NCBI RefSeq assembly: GCF_012843675.1
Contig: NZ_JABAFO010000007.1
Location: forward strand, 24,993 to 88,992
From: Lactobacillus sp. MRS-253-APC-2B
GTDB taxonomy: Bacteria; Bacillota; Bacilli; Lactobacillales; Lactobacillaceae
Direction: 5' to 3'
DNA length: 64,000 nt
The notes beneath the pieces were generated by a model, which saw nothing but the letters and a program-made list of their open reading frames with translations, was not told where the DNA came from and made no database searches. Both the position numbers and the translations under genes were made by a program. Positions 54,285-62,991 of the stretch are shown here, in pieces (the stretch's first letter is position 1; every line of letters begins with the position of its first letter).

Positions 54285-55316
54285 TTGACTGAAGACTTTT
54301 TAATTGGAACCTACACCAGTAAATCCAGCCAAGGAATTTATGGCGTAACTTTAGATACTGAAAAAGAAGAACTGACCAACGTACGCCTGGTAGCTGCCTC
54401 TGGTAAGCCGGCCTACCTGCAATATGGCGCACAAAAACGGCTGTATGCCTTGAAGCAGGATGGTGAGCTGGGTGGCGTGGCATCCTATGATCTGTCTGGT
54501 GACACGGCCAAACTGATTGATGCCAAATTGGAAAAAGGACCTACGCCAGCCTACATTGGTGTTGACGACCATCGTCATCTGCTGTTTTCGGCCAATTACC
54601 ACACCGGTGAGCTGAAAGTCTTTAAAATTGCTGAAGATGGCAAGCTGACTCAGACCGATTCTGTCGTTCACCAAGGGGAAACCGGTCCCCAGCCTGAACA
54701 AGACGCACCACACGTTCATTATATCGACTTGACGCCGGACAATCGTCTCATCGTCTGTGATCTGGGGATGGACCTGGTTGTTGTCTATGACGTAACCGAT
54801 GACGGTAAGCTGACGGCGGCATCACGCTATCAGTTTGAACCAGGCTTTGGTACGCGCCACCTGGTCTTCCATCCAAATGGCAAGATCGTCTATGTGCTGG
54901 GCGAATTAAGCAGCAAGCTGGCCGTAATGCGCTACAACGCCGCAGACGCCTCGCTGACGCATCTGCAGACCATCAAGACCATTCCTGCCGACTGGACTGC
55001 CCACAATGGTGCGGCGGCTATTCATATTTCTGCTGATGGACGCTTCGTCTACACATCCAACCGTGGTGAAAATACGATTGCCGTTTTTGCAATCCAGCCT
55101 GACTTTACGGTGGCTCACATTCAGTCAATCAGCACGGAAGGCGACTTCCCACGCGATTTTGAATTGAGCCATGACGATGCCTATCTGGTTGGCTCAAATC
55201 AAAACAGCGACAACCTGACGCTGTACAGGCGCGATGCCAAATCCGGGATGCTGACGCTGTTGCAAAAAGATGTTGCCTGCCCAGAACCGGTTTGCGTCAA
55301 ACGCTGGCCTAAGTAG
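54285..55316 (+). CDS. Lactonase family protein (6-phosphogluconolactonase type)
   Basis: A 343-residue seven-bladed beta-propeller of the YkgB/Pgl lactonase family, proposed to open 6-phosphogluconolactone in the phosphoketolase or pentose pathway. Landmarks are TYTSKSSQGIYGVTLD at residues 9-24, DDHRHLLFSANYHTGEL near 95, VHYIDLTPDNR and HISADGRFVYTSNRGENTI near 247. AAGGAGGG precedes the TTG start. It stands alone on the plus strand. Confidence 0.88.
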   Translation: MTEDFLIGTYTSKSSQGIYGVTLDTEKEELTNVRLVAASGKPAYLQYGAQKRLYALKQDGELGGVASYDLSGDTAKLIDAKLEKGPTPAYIGVDDHRHLLFSANYHTGELKVFKIAEDGKLTQTDSVVHQGETGPQPEQDAPHVHYIDLTPDNRLIVCDLGMDLVVVYDVTDDGKLTAASRYQFEPGFGTRHLVFHPNGKIVYVLGELSSKLAVMRYNAADASLTHLQTIKTIPADWTAHNGAAAIHISADGRFVYTSNRGENTIAVFAIQPDFTVAHIQSISTEGDFPRDFELSHDDAYLVGSNQNSDNLTLYRRDAKSGMLTLLQKDVACPEPVCVKRWPK

Positions 55317-55330
55317 TTTCAAACTAATCA

Positions 55331-55370
55331 ATAAATAAACGGGGTGCCTAATCAGCGTCCCGTTTATTTA
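55331..55370. terminator. Terminator of the lactonase gene and of rluA-type gene
   Basis: AAATAAACGGG pairs with CCCGTTTATTT around a long loop. The hairpin overlaps the last codons of the convergent pseudouridine synthase gene and can serve either strand. Confidence 0.75.
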
Positions 55371-56259
55371 TTGACTCAATTTTTTCAATTGCCGTCTTCA
55401 TATCACTTGGCATAGGCGCGTTCAATTCAATCTGCCGACCCAAAAACGGACTGTAAAAGCTCAGCCACTGACAATGCAATGCCTGACGATCCATGACGGC
55501 CGGTCCGCCATACATAACATCCCCCAGCAACGGATGATTCAGATAGCTGAAATGAACCCGAATCTGGTGCGTACGTCCCGTATGCAGCCGAATCTTGACA
55601 ATTGAAGCCTGATCAGTTGCATGTGTCAGCCAGTATTCAGTTACCGCTGCCTTGCCATCCAAGCCAACCTGTCTTTTTACGAATGACTCTGGATCACGCT
55701 GAATCGGTGCATCAATATAGCCGTGAGCAATCGTGATACGACCACTGACCAAAGCCACGTACTCTTTTTTAACCGTATGATGCTTGAGCTGATCATCTAA
55801 AACGGCATGGGCAAAACGATGCTTGGGAAAAACCACCAGGCCACTGGTATCCTTGTCCAGACGCGTAGCAACATGAGTAACCTGATTTTCATATCCCTGT
55901 TTTTGGTAATAGTACTTAACACGATTGACCAAGCTGTCTTGAACGGCTACGTTATGAGCCGGTACCGTTGCCACTCCGGCTGCCTTATTGATTACCAAGA
56001 AATCGCGATCCTCGTAGGCAATCTCAAATGGTGCCTGACAAGCCGGTACATGATCATTGGGAACCTCAGGCGGCAATTCAATAGCAAAGCGATCACCTGG
56101 CTCGACCAGATCAATGGCCCATTTTGGCTCATGATTGATCGTCATTTGTCCGCCATGAAAAATCGCAACCTTGATCAAAGAACTGGTAACGCCACGCTGC
56201 TTTAAAGCCGAGCGCAGCTTAATCGGTTGATTGCCAGTATAGACCCAGGCAAACTCCAT
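55348..56259 (-). CDS. RluA-family pseudouridine synthase
   Basis: A 303-residue pseudouridine synthase for 23S rRNA or tRNA. The catalytic Asp is in RLDKDTSGLVV (near residue 136); FLVINKAAGVATVPAH and HTGRTHQIRVHFSYL are family motifs. ATG 56259 overlaps the nadK stop (TAATG), giving translational coupling. The frame extends 14 codons upstream without support. B. subtilis yjbO occupies the same place after nadF. Confidence 0.9.
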   Translation of the reverse strand: MEFAWVYTGNQPIKLRSALKQRGVTSSLIKVAIFHGGQMTINHEPKWAIDLVEPGDRFAIELPPEVPNDHVPACQAPFEIAYEDRDFLVINKAAGVATVPAHNVAVQDSLVNRVKYYYQKQGYENQVTHVATRLDKDTSGLVVFPKHRFAHAVLDDQLKHHTVKKEYVALVSGRITIAHGYIDAPIQRDPESFVKRQVGLDGKAAVTEYWLTHATDQASIVKIRLHTGRTHQIRVHFSYLNHPLLGDVMYGGPAVMDRQALHCQWLSFYSPFLGRQIELNAPMPSDMKTAIEKIESINKRDAD

Positions 56260-57071
56260 TATTGGATCCCCCCAATAAACGAATCCTTGACCCGATCCCA
56301 AAAGTTGGTGTGTCGATACTTGGCAAAGCGGATTACCTTATCGGAGACGCGATATGAAACATCAATCAGACGACGCTCCTGCGTATCCATCATAATCTGA
56401 TCACGATCGCAGCTCAAAACCGTTCCTGAGTCATCGGGCAATCGCAAGGTCAGCTTGGTATCCGAGCCAAATACAACCGGTGAGCCCAGCGTCCGAAACA
56501 CACGATTGTTCAATGAAGCCATTTCGCCCAGCTGAAAGCCAATAATCCGCGGATCCAGAATTGCCCCGCCTACTGATTTATTGTAGGCCGTCGATCCGGT
56601 TGGCGTGGAAATAACCAATCCATCACCACGGAAACGCTCAAACAGCTGGTTATTGATATAGACGTCACAAACCATGGTCTTAACTATATTGCGCAGCGTT
56701 GACTCGTTTAGTGCTACGCGACGCTCAACCTCGCCATCATCGTAGGTGGCGCTCATTTCCAACAGTGGGTAGCTGACGGATTGACCACTGTCGTTTTGCA
56801 AACTTTCAACCAAGTCCTCAACTTCAAAATTACGCCAATCAGTATAAAAGCCCAGATGTCCGGTATGGATCCCCACGAAGCGAATCGTTGACAGACGATC
56901 CTCATAATGATGAAAAGCCGAGATCAGCGTGCCATCGCCGCCAATTGTGATGACGATGTCTGGCTGCTGGTCATCATAAGTAATTGCGGTCTCTTCTTCC
57001 AGACGATTCAGCAACAGCTTGCGCACCCGCAGCGATTCTGGTGACTCATAGTTAAAAATGGCTACCCGCAT
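56259..57071 (-). CDS. nadK: NAD kinase
   Basis: A 270-residue enzyme that phosphorylates NAD to [17 protein letters not shown] is near residue 44 and the substrate loop [16 protein letters not shown] near 145. It begins three bases after relQ ends and shares its stop with the start of the pseudouridine synthase gene. The relQ-nadK-rluA order is widespread in Firmicutes. Confidence 0.95.
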   Translation of the reverse strand: MRVAIFNYESPESLRVRKLLLNRLEEETAITYDDQQPDIVITIGGDGTLISAFHHYEDRLSTIRFVGIHTGHLGFYTDWRNFEVEDLVESLQNDSGQSVSYPLLEMSATYDDGEVERRVALNESTLRNIVKTMVCDVYINNQLFERFRGDGLVISTPTGSTAYNKSVGGAILDPRIIGFQLGEMASLNNRVFRTLGSPVVFGSDTKLTLRLPDDSGTVLSCDRDQIMMDTQERRLIDVSYRVSDKVIRFAKYRHTNFWDRVKDSFIGGIQ

Positions 57072-57074
57072 TGA

Positions 57075-57743
57075 TCAATCCGCTCCTTTTTTATCTTCCA
57101 GCGAAGCATTCAGCAATTCGTCAGGCGCCTGCTTGCGACCAAACAGCGTCTGCGCCTCTTGAATCTCTTCTCTGATCTCCGACATTTCCTCATCCAGTTT
57201 AAAAGCCGCCTCGGCCGCGCGCTGTAAGCGATCAGAAAGCTCCTTGGGAAAGGCGCCCTGATATTTATAGTTTAATGAATGCTCGATCGTGGCCCAAAAG
57301 TTCATGGCCAGTGTCCGAACCTGAATCTCTGCCAATACCTTTTTTTCGCCGGTAACCAGCTGAACCGGATACTCGATTACGATATGATACGACCGATAAC
57401 CGCTTGGCTTGACGTTGGTTACGTAGTCACGCTCTTCTAGAATCGTCATATCATTGCGCTGGCGAAGCAAATCAACGACTTGATAAATGTCCTCGACAAA
57501 TTGACACATGATTCGCAAACCAGCAATATCTTGCATGTCTTGTTCCAAACGCTCTTCTAAGACATGCCGCCGTACCATTTTTTCTTTAATACTGTCAACT
57601 GGCTTAACGCGGCCAGTAACAAATTCAATCGGCGAATGCTGATCTTGATCCTGGAATTGTTTGCGCATGCCCCGCAGCTTGACCTTTAATTCATTGACGG
57701 CTTGCTGATAAGGTAATAAAAAATGCTGCCAATCTTCAATCAT
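57075..57743 (-). CDS. relQ: Small alarmone synthetase RelQ
   Basis: A 222-residue GTP pyrophosphokinase of the RelQ (YjbM/SAS1) group, making (p)ppGpp from ATP and GDP/GTP without a hydrolase domain. Motifs are SIKEKMVRR (near residue 51), DIAGLRIMC (near 71), GYRSYHIVIEYP (near 116) and MNFWATIEHSLNYK (near 150). ATG 57743 follows AAGGAAGTGGG; a longer frame begins 21 codons before. Operon with nadK. Confidence 0.93.
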   Translation of the reverse strand: MIEDWQHFLLPYQQAVNELKVKLRGMRKQFQDQDQHSPIEFVTGRVKPVDSIKEKMVRRHVLEERLEQDMQDIAGLRIMCQFVEDIYQVVDLLRQRNDMTILEERDYVTNVKPSGYRSYHIVIEYPVQLVTGEKKVLAEIQVRTLAMNFWATIEHSLNYKYQGAFPKELSDRLQRAAEAAFKLDEEMSEIREEIQEAQTLFGRKQAPDELLNASLEDKKGAD

Positions 57744-57988
57744 TGCAATCCCACTTCCTTGACAATCTCTGTTTATTTTATCATAGTTTAGCCATGACTT
57801 AACCAAAGACTATCGGGTTCAAGAATGAAATCAAGATTTTACAAATCCCTTGATCTGTCAGATGCTTGATCAAAATCATTTTATTTGATGATCAGCTCAA
57901 AACAGATCACTTTACATCTTGCACTTTCTTTGTAAAAATAACATTGTTCAATCATCGATTATTCTGTAACGAACAGGAGGAGCAGCCA

Positions 57989-58627
57989 ATGCTCGAAATT
58001 CATCTTTTTGTTAATCCATTAGGCATGCGCTGTTTTTGCTGCGAACAGGATGTTTTGCGCATTGACCAAGAACTGCGCACCAAAGTCAACTATCAGTTCG
58101 TTCCATTGTTTAACATGGAAACCATTCAGCAGACCATGGAGCTCTATCACTTAAACGTCCATGATCTAAGTGTTCGGCAGCAGACTTCGGCTACGCTTTA
58201 CCAGATTATCTTGGATTATAAAGCAGCACTGTTTCAAGGACGCAAACGTGGCCGTCACTATCTGCTCAGGCTTCAGTCGGCACTAATTAACGACGGGCTT
58301 GACTACTCAGAAGCACTCGCCAAAAAGATTGCTCGGCAGGCTCAGCTTGATTTGGACATGTTCTGGGAAGATCGTAAGTCGGAACTGGCAGTCAAAGCCT
58401 TTAAAAAAGACCAGTACATGGCTGACGAAATGGGTGTTACCCAAACGGCTACGGCAGTTGTTTTTGATTCTGAGCAACCGGTCTATGGGTTTATGATCAA
58501 CAATTTTGATTATGAATCGCTGATTGAGTCCTATCGCAGTCATCAGCTCTGCTTGCATCAAACTCCCCAAGAATTTGCTCAAAGCTATAACGACAAGCAC
58601 CATCAGTCAACATTACGTATCCTTTAG
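57989..58627 (+). CDS. spxH: Spx adaptor SpxH/YjbH (DsbA-like)
   Basis: A 212-residue DsbA/FrnE-like thioredoxin-fold protein, divergent from relQ. MLEIHLFVNPLGMRCFCCE opens it, with CFCC in the position of the usual CxxC. In B. subtilis and S. aureus this adaptor delivers Spx to ClpXP, and an Spx gene lies 3 kb away here. ATG 57989 follows AACAGGAGGAG; the frame to 57866 has no ribosome site. It overlaps the convergent coiA stop. Confidence 0.85.
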   Translation: MLEIHLFVNPLGMRCFCCEQDVLRIDQELRTKVNYQFVPLFNMETIQQTMELYHLNVHDLSVRQQTSATLYQIILDYKAALFQGRKRGRHYLLRLQSALINDGLDYSEALAKKIARQAQLDLDMFWEDRKSELAVKAFKKDQYMADEMGVTQTATAVVFDSEQPVYGFMINNFDYESLIESYRSHQLCLHQTPQEFAQSYNDKHHQSTLRIL

Positions 58628-59661
58628 ATATTTGCCAGCTGCTTTAGGTAGCCCAGCTTGTGCTCATAGCTTTTAAACCATCGTGGCCGTTGAATTATTT
58701 TTACCTGAGTCTGACATCGAATAATCCCTGCCAAGGCCAATTCTTGAGTATAGCAAGCCAATAAGCGATGCCGTACCAGATTGATCTGAGCTGGGCTGAG
58801 GCATGGCAATGGCAGCCATTTTACGCTCTGATTCAATAAATCATACCATTCCGACCAGCTCCAGCCTTGACCAAGGGTGCACTGCTCAAGGCTTAAAATC
58901 ACGGATACTCGCCACTCTAATGGTGACTCAGCCATTAGGTCCCATTGTGGATGCGTATCATGAGCAACCAGCGGACAAGTACTGAGGGTGCCATGTCCCA
59001 TTAAATAGGCTTGATCAGCCAGTCTACGCAGTCGTGGCGCTGCAAAATAGACTTGCCGCTGCAGCTGTCTGGTTTGTTGTATCAATACTTGCCAAACATC
59101 TTGACGACCCATTTCAATCCTTGAAATGGGTCGTTTTCTTTGATAGTTGGGCTGCTGACGGCTTAAATCCCAAAACGGCAAAGTCAGCTGCTGCTCGTGC
59201 CATTGCAGAAACTGAGCCGCTTTATACGGGCGCAGCTGATGCGCATAGGTTGGCCCCAAAAACCAGCGATAGGCAATTCCCAGCTTGGCATATCCTTGAT
59301 TACGCTCGATCAGACGTTTCACGCTCAGTGGACTGCATTGAAACTCAATTGCTATCCACTGATCATTAATTCTGGTTAAGACATCCGGTCGCTGCCTGAC
59401 GGTGGGCAAATAAACCTCTGAATAGCTGGACCACCCTTGCAGGGCAAGCCATCTCTCAATTTGGTGCTTACCCAGTTGGTGAATGATGGTTTCGTTGGCA
59501 TCGCATCTGCTCTTGGCATAATGAGCAAAATATGGACGATGGTCGCTGCCTTGACATAGATGGACTCTTTGACCACAGTCGGGGCAATAATATGTCCGTT
59601 GCGTTTTTTTAACTTCATTTTGCGCCCAAACCAATTGATCATTCCACAAAGCGGTCTGCAT
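58624..59661 (-). CDS. coiA: Competence protein CoiA
   Basis: A 345-residue CoiA-type protein with a zinc finger near the start (YYCPDCGQRV) and a PD-(D/E)xK nuclease-like core: RPDVLTRINDQWIAIEFQ near residues 92-109, with conserved D and E-x-Q. CoiA promotes transformation, probably acting with RecA on incoming DNA. AAGTGGAGGTG precedes the ATG. It is intact, as is the comE operon at the other end of the window. Confidence 0.9.
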   Translation of the reverse strand: MQTALWNDQLVWAQNEVKKTQRTYYCPDCGQRVHLCQGSDHRPYFAHYAKSRCDANETIIHQLGKHQIERWLALQGWSSYSEVYLPTVRQRPDVLTRINDQWIAIEFQCSPLSVKRLIERNQGYAKLGIAYRWFLGPTYAHQLRPYKAAQFLQWHEQQLTLPFWDLSRQQPNYQRKRPISRIEMGRQDVWQVLIQQTRQLQRQVYFAAPRLRRLADQAYLMGHGTLSTCPLVAHDTHPQWDLMAESPLEWRVSVILSLEQCTLGQGWSWSEWYDLLNQSVKWLPLPCLSPAQINLVRHRLLACYTQELALAGIIRCQTQVKIIQRPRWFKSYEHKLGYLKQLANI

Positions 59662-59708
59662 GATTACACCTCCACTTTGCTATATGTCAAAAAACAATTG
59701 CTGGCATT

Positions 59709-59751
59709 AAAAAAGCTGAATCATTGAAACAATTCAATGACTCAGCCTTTT
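59709..59751 (-). terminator. Terminator of mecA
   Basis: On the minus strand GGCTGAGTCATTGAA pairs with TTCAATGATTCAGCT around TTGT, followed by TTTTTT. Confidence 0.92.
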
Positions 59752-59752
59752 G

Positions 59753-60469
59753 TTAATCAAAATACGTTCTTACCAATTCCAAAGCTGCCTGTTTCATCAG
59801 TGGTTTGCCATGCTCTAGGATAACGTCTGGTGTCAGGTTGGTTTTTTGTCCATATTCATAGGCTAAAGCAAGCTGATCCTTTAGCTGCTGTGAAGACAAT
59901 GAGCCATCGTCAATAAAAGTCAGCAGCAAATAGTCACTGTCTTGATAGCGATAAAGATCAGATACCGCATAGATATTGCCTTGTGCAAGCTTTGCCAATG
60001 CAACCAGGTCCTCAAAATCATCAATTCGCAAAACACAGACGTTTTTTTCAATGTCTGGATTGGCAATTGCTTCCTCGGGATCATCGCCAGCAGCTGAATT
60101 TGTTTGTTGGTCGTGAGCTGTCTGCGGTTCTTGACGATCTCTACCAACCAGTTCTTTTTTGATCAGGTTCGTGATTTGATCTTGGTCCAGTGGCGGCTGT
60201 CCGGCAGGCGTTCCCTTTTTTAGGCTGGCCGGATCGGTTTTGGTAATATATAGCTCTAAACCGTCTTGTTGGGGACGAACCTGAAATGTAACCAGATCAT
60301 TGTCTTGGAATTGATGCTCGGCATCAACCTCTTCCAGAATGCTGTAAAAGAAGTCTTCAATCTGTTGATTGTGATTCAGCAAATCAAGTACGGTGATACC
60401 ACGCTCATTTAAATCTTCATTGTTGAGCAGTACGCGAATCGTATTTTCGTTAATGCGTTTCATTTCCAT
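59753..60469 (-). CDS. mecA: ClpC adaptor protein MecA
   Basis: A 238-residue adaptor that brings substrates (ComK, ComX/ComW-type regulators and others) to ClpCP. The N-terminal substrate domain starts MEMKRINENTIRVLL; an acidic, Gln/Ala-rich linker covers about residues 80-130; the C-terminal domain begins near residue 145 (RIDDFEDLVALAKL) and binds ClpC. ATG 60469 is ten bases after AAAGGGGG; an ATG two codons earlier is also possible. Confidence 0.93.
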   Translation of the reverse strand: MEMKRINENTIRVLLNNEDLNERGITVLDLLNHNQQIEDFFYSILEEVDAEHQFQDNDLVTFQVRPQQDGLELYITKTDPASLKKGTPAGQPPLDQDQITNLIKKELVGRDRQEPQTAHDQQTNSAAGDDPEEAIANPDIEKNVCVLRIDDFEDLVALAKLAQGNIYAVSDLYRYQDSDYLLLTFIDDGSLSSQQLKDQLALAYEYGQKTNLTPDVILEHGKPLMKQAALELVRTYFD

Positions 60470-60595
60470 AAGCATCGCGCCCCCTTTGATTCGCTAATTT
60501 CTTATCCGATCGTTATGACCTTTAAAACCGAAAAGCCGAACGATGTTAAATGTCTATTTTTCATTATATCATTCTTTTTCCAGTAACTGTTCGAT

Positions 60596-60624
60596 TAAAA
60601 AATAAAGGCGACGAAAAAATCGCC
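60596..60624 (-). terminator. Terminator of spx
   Basis: A short GGCGA/TCGCC stem with a TTTTTTCG loop, followed by TTTATTTTTTAA on the minus strand, ten bases past the spx stop. The stem is only 5 bp. Confidence 0.6.
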
Positions 60625-60630
60625 ACCCCT

Positions 60631-61032
60631 TTAAAACAGATTTGCCTTACGACGTGCTTCTGCCAGTTCCAGTGCCCGTACCTCACGTGGCAAGAAACGA
60701 CGAATCTCGTCTTCGTTGTATCCAATCTGTAATCTTTTATCATCCATAATGATTGGTCGTCTCAGTAGACCTGGATTTTTGCGAATCAAATCATAGAGCT
60801 CGGTCATCGACATTTCATCCAAATTAACGTTTAAGCTTTGATAAGCCTTAGAGCGTTTTGAGATAATGTCTTCTGTGCCGTTTTCAGTCATTCGCAAAAT
60901 ATTTTTTACCTCATCCATACTCAAAGGTTCAGAAAAAATGTTGCGCTCGGTGAAAGGAATACCATGTTCCTTTAACCAGGCCCGCGCCTTACGGCAAGAT
61001 GTGCAACTTGGAGACGTGTATAGTGTAACCAT
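60631..61032 (-). CDS. spx: Redox-sensing RNA polymerase-binding regulator Spx
   Basis: A 133-residue Spx that binds the RNA polymerase alpha C-terminal domain and redirects transcription under thiol stress. The CxxC switch is in [10 protein letters not shown] (Cys10, Cys13). The RSKAY segment (near 59) and [25 protein letters not shown] match the family. ATG 61032 follows AAAGGAGG; the frame runs 15 codons further. The C-terminus ends KANLF rather than in Asn, as in B. subtilis. SpxH and MecA are neighbours. Confidence 0.94.
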   Translation of the reverse strand: MVTLYTSPSCTSCRKARAWLKEHGIPFTERNIFSEPLSMDEVKNILRMTENGTEDIISKRSKAYQSLNVNLDEMSMTELYDLIRKNPGLLRRPIIMDDKRLQIGYNEDEIRRFLPREVRALELAEARRKANLF

Positions 61033-61087
61033 TTGTTGGGCCTCCTTTAAATCAAAAACATGTTTAACCTTGATCACTCCATAAATA

Positions 61088-61116
61088 ATTATAACCTATT
61101 TTAGAATGATTTTGAA
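61088..61116 (-). promoter_or_regulatory. Promoter of spx
   Basis: TTCAAA (-35, 61111-61116), 17 bases, TATAAT (-10, 61088-61093) on the minus strand. A second overlapping pair, TTGCAG then TAAAAT with 16 bases between, lies just upstream, so spx may have two starts. The remaining bases to 61332 are A/T-rich with no gene that I can see. Confidence 0.6.
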
Positions 61117-61332
61117 CCACTGCAAGGAATTTTCTTGACTTTTTGTAAGTAAATTTTTTGTCGATCACTATCGATACTAATCGGTAGTCAAGATTAATCT
61201 GCCATTAAAAGATATACATTTTCAATAAAAATGGTCATCAATGATTAATTAATTGTGCTTTCTAACTCGTTATTCCCAATTACTGTTAATCAGCGGTATA
61301 ATTAAGACAATTAAGATAAGGAGGAGACACTT

Positions 61333-61824
61333 ATGCTTTCACAAATCAGTTTTACTTTTGGCTCCATGCCTGTTCTACTCGATATCGTAAAGAAACACCC
61401 AGATCGTGATTTTCGGCTGCTGCAAGCAACCGGCGACAACAGCAAACTGGCCTTGTTTGATCTATCGGGCAAGCCAAGCATTTTTCAAAGTCCGATTACC
61501 TTAGAGTCCTTATACAGCGTCGGTAATGACAAGTTTAAAGGAATTTTACATTTTGAGTCTTTTGAGCTTGGTGCAGACGATCGGAACCTGTTACGCAAGC
61601 AGGCTAAGCTGGCTCTTGACAGTGCCGATCATTCCAAGATGACGACTGGCTACATGTTCTCACGTCCTGATCAAACCAATGCAACAATTTTAGTTACTAC
61701 CTGGACTAATGCCGATGCGATTGATGAGTGGACCAGCAGTGCCGACTTTGCACCAATTGCCGGTTACATGGATCACAGTCCACGCAGCGTCTACTACTAC
61801 GAAGATTATCGTCCAGCTGAATAA
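61333..61824 (+). CDS. Putative alpha-beta barrel (antibiotic biosynthesis monooxygenase-like) protein
   Basis: A 163-residue protein. The C-terminal half resembles an ABM/HmoB-type ferredoxin-like barrel: GYMFSRPDQTNATILVTTW, then DAIDEWTSSADFAPIAGYM, the usual end-of-domain pattern. The N-terminal half is less distinct. Family members include heme-degrading enzymes and small monooxygenases, but no catalytic residue is certain here. AAGGAGGAGAC precedes the ATG, and a TATAAT lies at 61298-61303. Confidence 0.65.
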   Translation: MLSQISFTFGSMPVLLDIVKKHPDRDFRLLQATGDNSKLALFDLSGKPSIFQSPITLESLYSVGNDKFKGILHFESFELGADDRNLLRKQAKLALDSADHSKMTTGYMFSRPDQTNATILVTTWTNADAIDEWTSSADFAPIAGYMDHSPRSVYYYEDYRPAE

Positions 61825-61830
61825 AGAAAA

Positions 61831-61862
61831 TGCAATGCATTGTCTGCATTGCACTTTTATTT
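61831..61862 (+). terminator. Terminator of the alpha-beta barrel protein gene
   Basis: TGCAATGCA pairs perfectly with TGCATTGCA around TTGTC, followed by CTTTTATTTTA. Confidence 0.82.
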
Positions 61863-61942
61863 TATATGGGTCTACACTATCTGGTATTGGTGATCGCCAA
61901 TGCCAGATTTTTTCGTAAAAAAAGAGGGCAAAAGCTGTCCCC

Positions 61943-62113
61943 TTTGACGGTGAGATTCGTAACGTTATCAAGGCACGGTTGTCTTGACCGATCTCTCGCT
62001 GCCCTTACTGCGGTTTTGAGACCATTATTAAAAATGGCGCACAACTCACACGCATCTGCTAATTTCGAAGCAAGGCATCACTCTTCACCAATGTGGACAA
62101 AGGTCAAAAATAA
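61943..62113 (+). pseudogene. Decayed N-terminal fragment of an ISL3-type transposase
   Basis: One frame reads EIRNVIKARLS, a stop (61985), then PISRCPYCGFETIIKNGAQ and LTRIC, a second stop (62060), then 16 more codons. The CPYCG zinc ribbon followed by IIKNGxQxTRI is characteristic of the start of ISL3-family transposases. No catalytic domain or terminal repeats remain. It lies in the 326-base gap between the barrel-protein gene and the tRNA array. Confidence 0.55.
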
Positions 62114-62144
62114 AAAGTATTCCGCCATTCTGACAGAATACTTT
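62105..62144 (-). terminator. Terminator of the rrn-tRNA operon
   Basis: On the minus strand AAAGTATTCTGTCA pairs with TGGCGGAATACTTT (14 bp with G-U pairs) around GAA, and TTTTTATTTTT follows, right after the last tRNA gene. Confidence 0.9.
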
Positions 62145-62150
62145 CAAAGA

Positions 62151-62226
62151 CGGTCCGTACGAGACTCGAACTCGTGATCTCATCCGTGACAGGGATGCGT
62201 CCTAACCAAAACTAGACCAACGGACC
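62151..62226 (-). tRNA. tRNA-Asp (GTC)
   Basis: Acceptor GGTCCGT/ACGGACC, anticodon loop CTGTCAC with GTC, T-loop GTTCGAGTC. CCA not encoded. Identical to the copy at 62829-62904. Last gene of the array. Confidence 0.95.
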
Positions 62227-62231
62227 AATAT

Positions 62232-62304
<73 letters not shown>

Positions 62305-62319
62305 ATAATTAAAATAAAG

Positions 62320-62391
62320 TGACCCATGCGGGATTCGAACCCACGATACCAGCGTGAAAGGCTGGTGTCTTAACCGCTTGACTAATGGGTC
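62320..62391 (-). tRNA. tRNA-Glu (TTC), copy 1
   Basis: Acceptor GACCCAT/ATGGGTC, anticodon loop CTTTCAC with TTC. Differs from the next gene by a compensated acceptor pair and one D-loop base. Confidence 0.95.
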
Positions 62392-62399
62392 ATTACAAG

Positions 62400-62471
62400 T
62401 GACCCGTGCGGGATTCGAACCCACGATACCAGCGTGAAAGGCTGGTGTCTTAACCACTTGACTAACGGGTC
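62400..62471 (-). tRNA. tRNA-Glu (TTC), copy 2
   Basis: Acceptor GACCCGT/ACGGGTC, same anticodon arm and T arm as copy 1. The eight-base spacing suggests a tandem duplication. Confidence 0.95.
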
Positions 62472-62475
62472 ATAA

Positions 62476-62563
62476 CGGAGAATGAGAGATTCGAACTCTC
62501 GCGCCGCTTTCGCGACCTACACCCTTAGCAGGGGCGCCTCTTCAGCCACTTGAGTAATTCTCC
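62476..62563 (-). tRNA. tRNA-Ser (GCT)
   Basis: Long variable arm, anticodon loop CTGCTAA with GCT, acceptor GGAGAAT/ATTCTCC, discriminator G. Confidence 0.95.
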
Positions 62564-62565
62564 AA

Positions 62566-62639
<74 letters not shown>

Positions 62640-62651
62640 ATATATTGCAAA

Positions 62652-62722
62652 AGCGGGTAACGAGAATCGAACTCGCGACAACAGCTTGGAAGGCTGTGGT
62701 TTTACCACTAAACTATACCCGC
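62652..62722 (-). tRNA. tRNA-Gly (TCC)
   Basis: Acceptor GCGGGTA/TACCCGC, anticodon loop CTTCCAA with TCC. Confidence 0.95.
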
Positions 62723-62748
62723 ATTAAGCTAATGCTTAATTGCTTTAA

Positions 62749-62821
62749 TGGCGCGGGACGGAATCGAACCGCCGACACACGGAGCTTCAATCCGTTGCTC
62801 TACCAACTGAGCTACCGAGCC
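62749..62821 (-). tRNA. tRNA-Phe (GAA)
   Basis: Anticodon loop ATTGAAGC with GAA. The acceptor pairs GGCTCGG with CCGCGCC, leaving a T4-C69 mismatch; the other six pairs are standard. Confidence 0.94.
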
Positions 62822-62828
62822 ATATAAA

Positions 62829-62904
62829 CGGTCCGTACGAGACTCGAACTCGTGATCTCATCCGTGACAGGGATGCGTCCTAACCAAAACTAGACCAACG
62901 GACC
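62829..62904 (-). tRNA. tRNA-Asp (GTC), second copy
   Basis: Same sequence as 62151-62226. Confidence 0.95.
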
Positions 62905-62909
62905 AATAT

Positions 62910-62982
<73 letters not shown>

Positions 62983-62991
62983 ATAATTAAA

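Noticed and set aside
61690..62177. Open frames around the end of the barrel-protein gene (93 and 115 residues)
   Set aside because: One is antisense to the real gene; the other runs through the terminator and the transposase remnant in the wrong frame.
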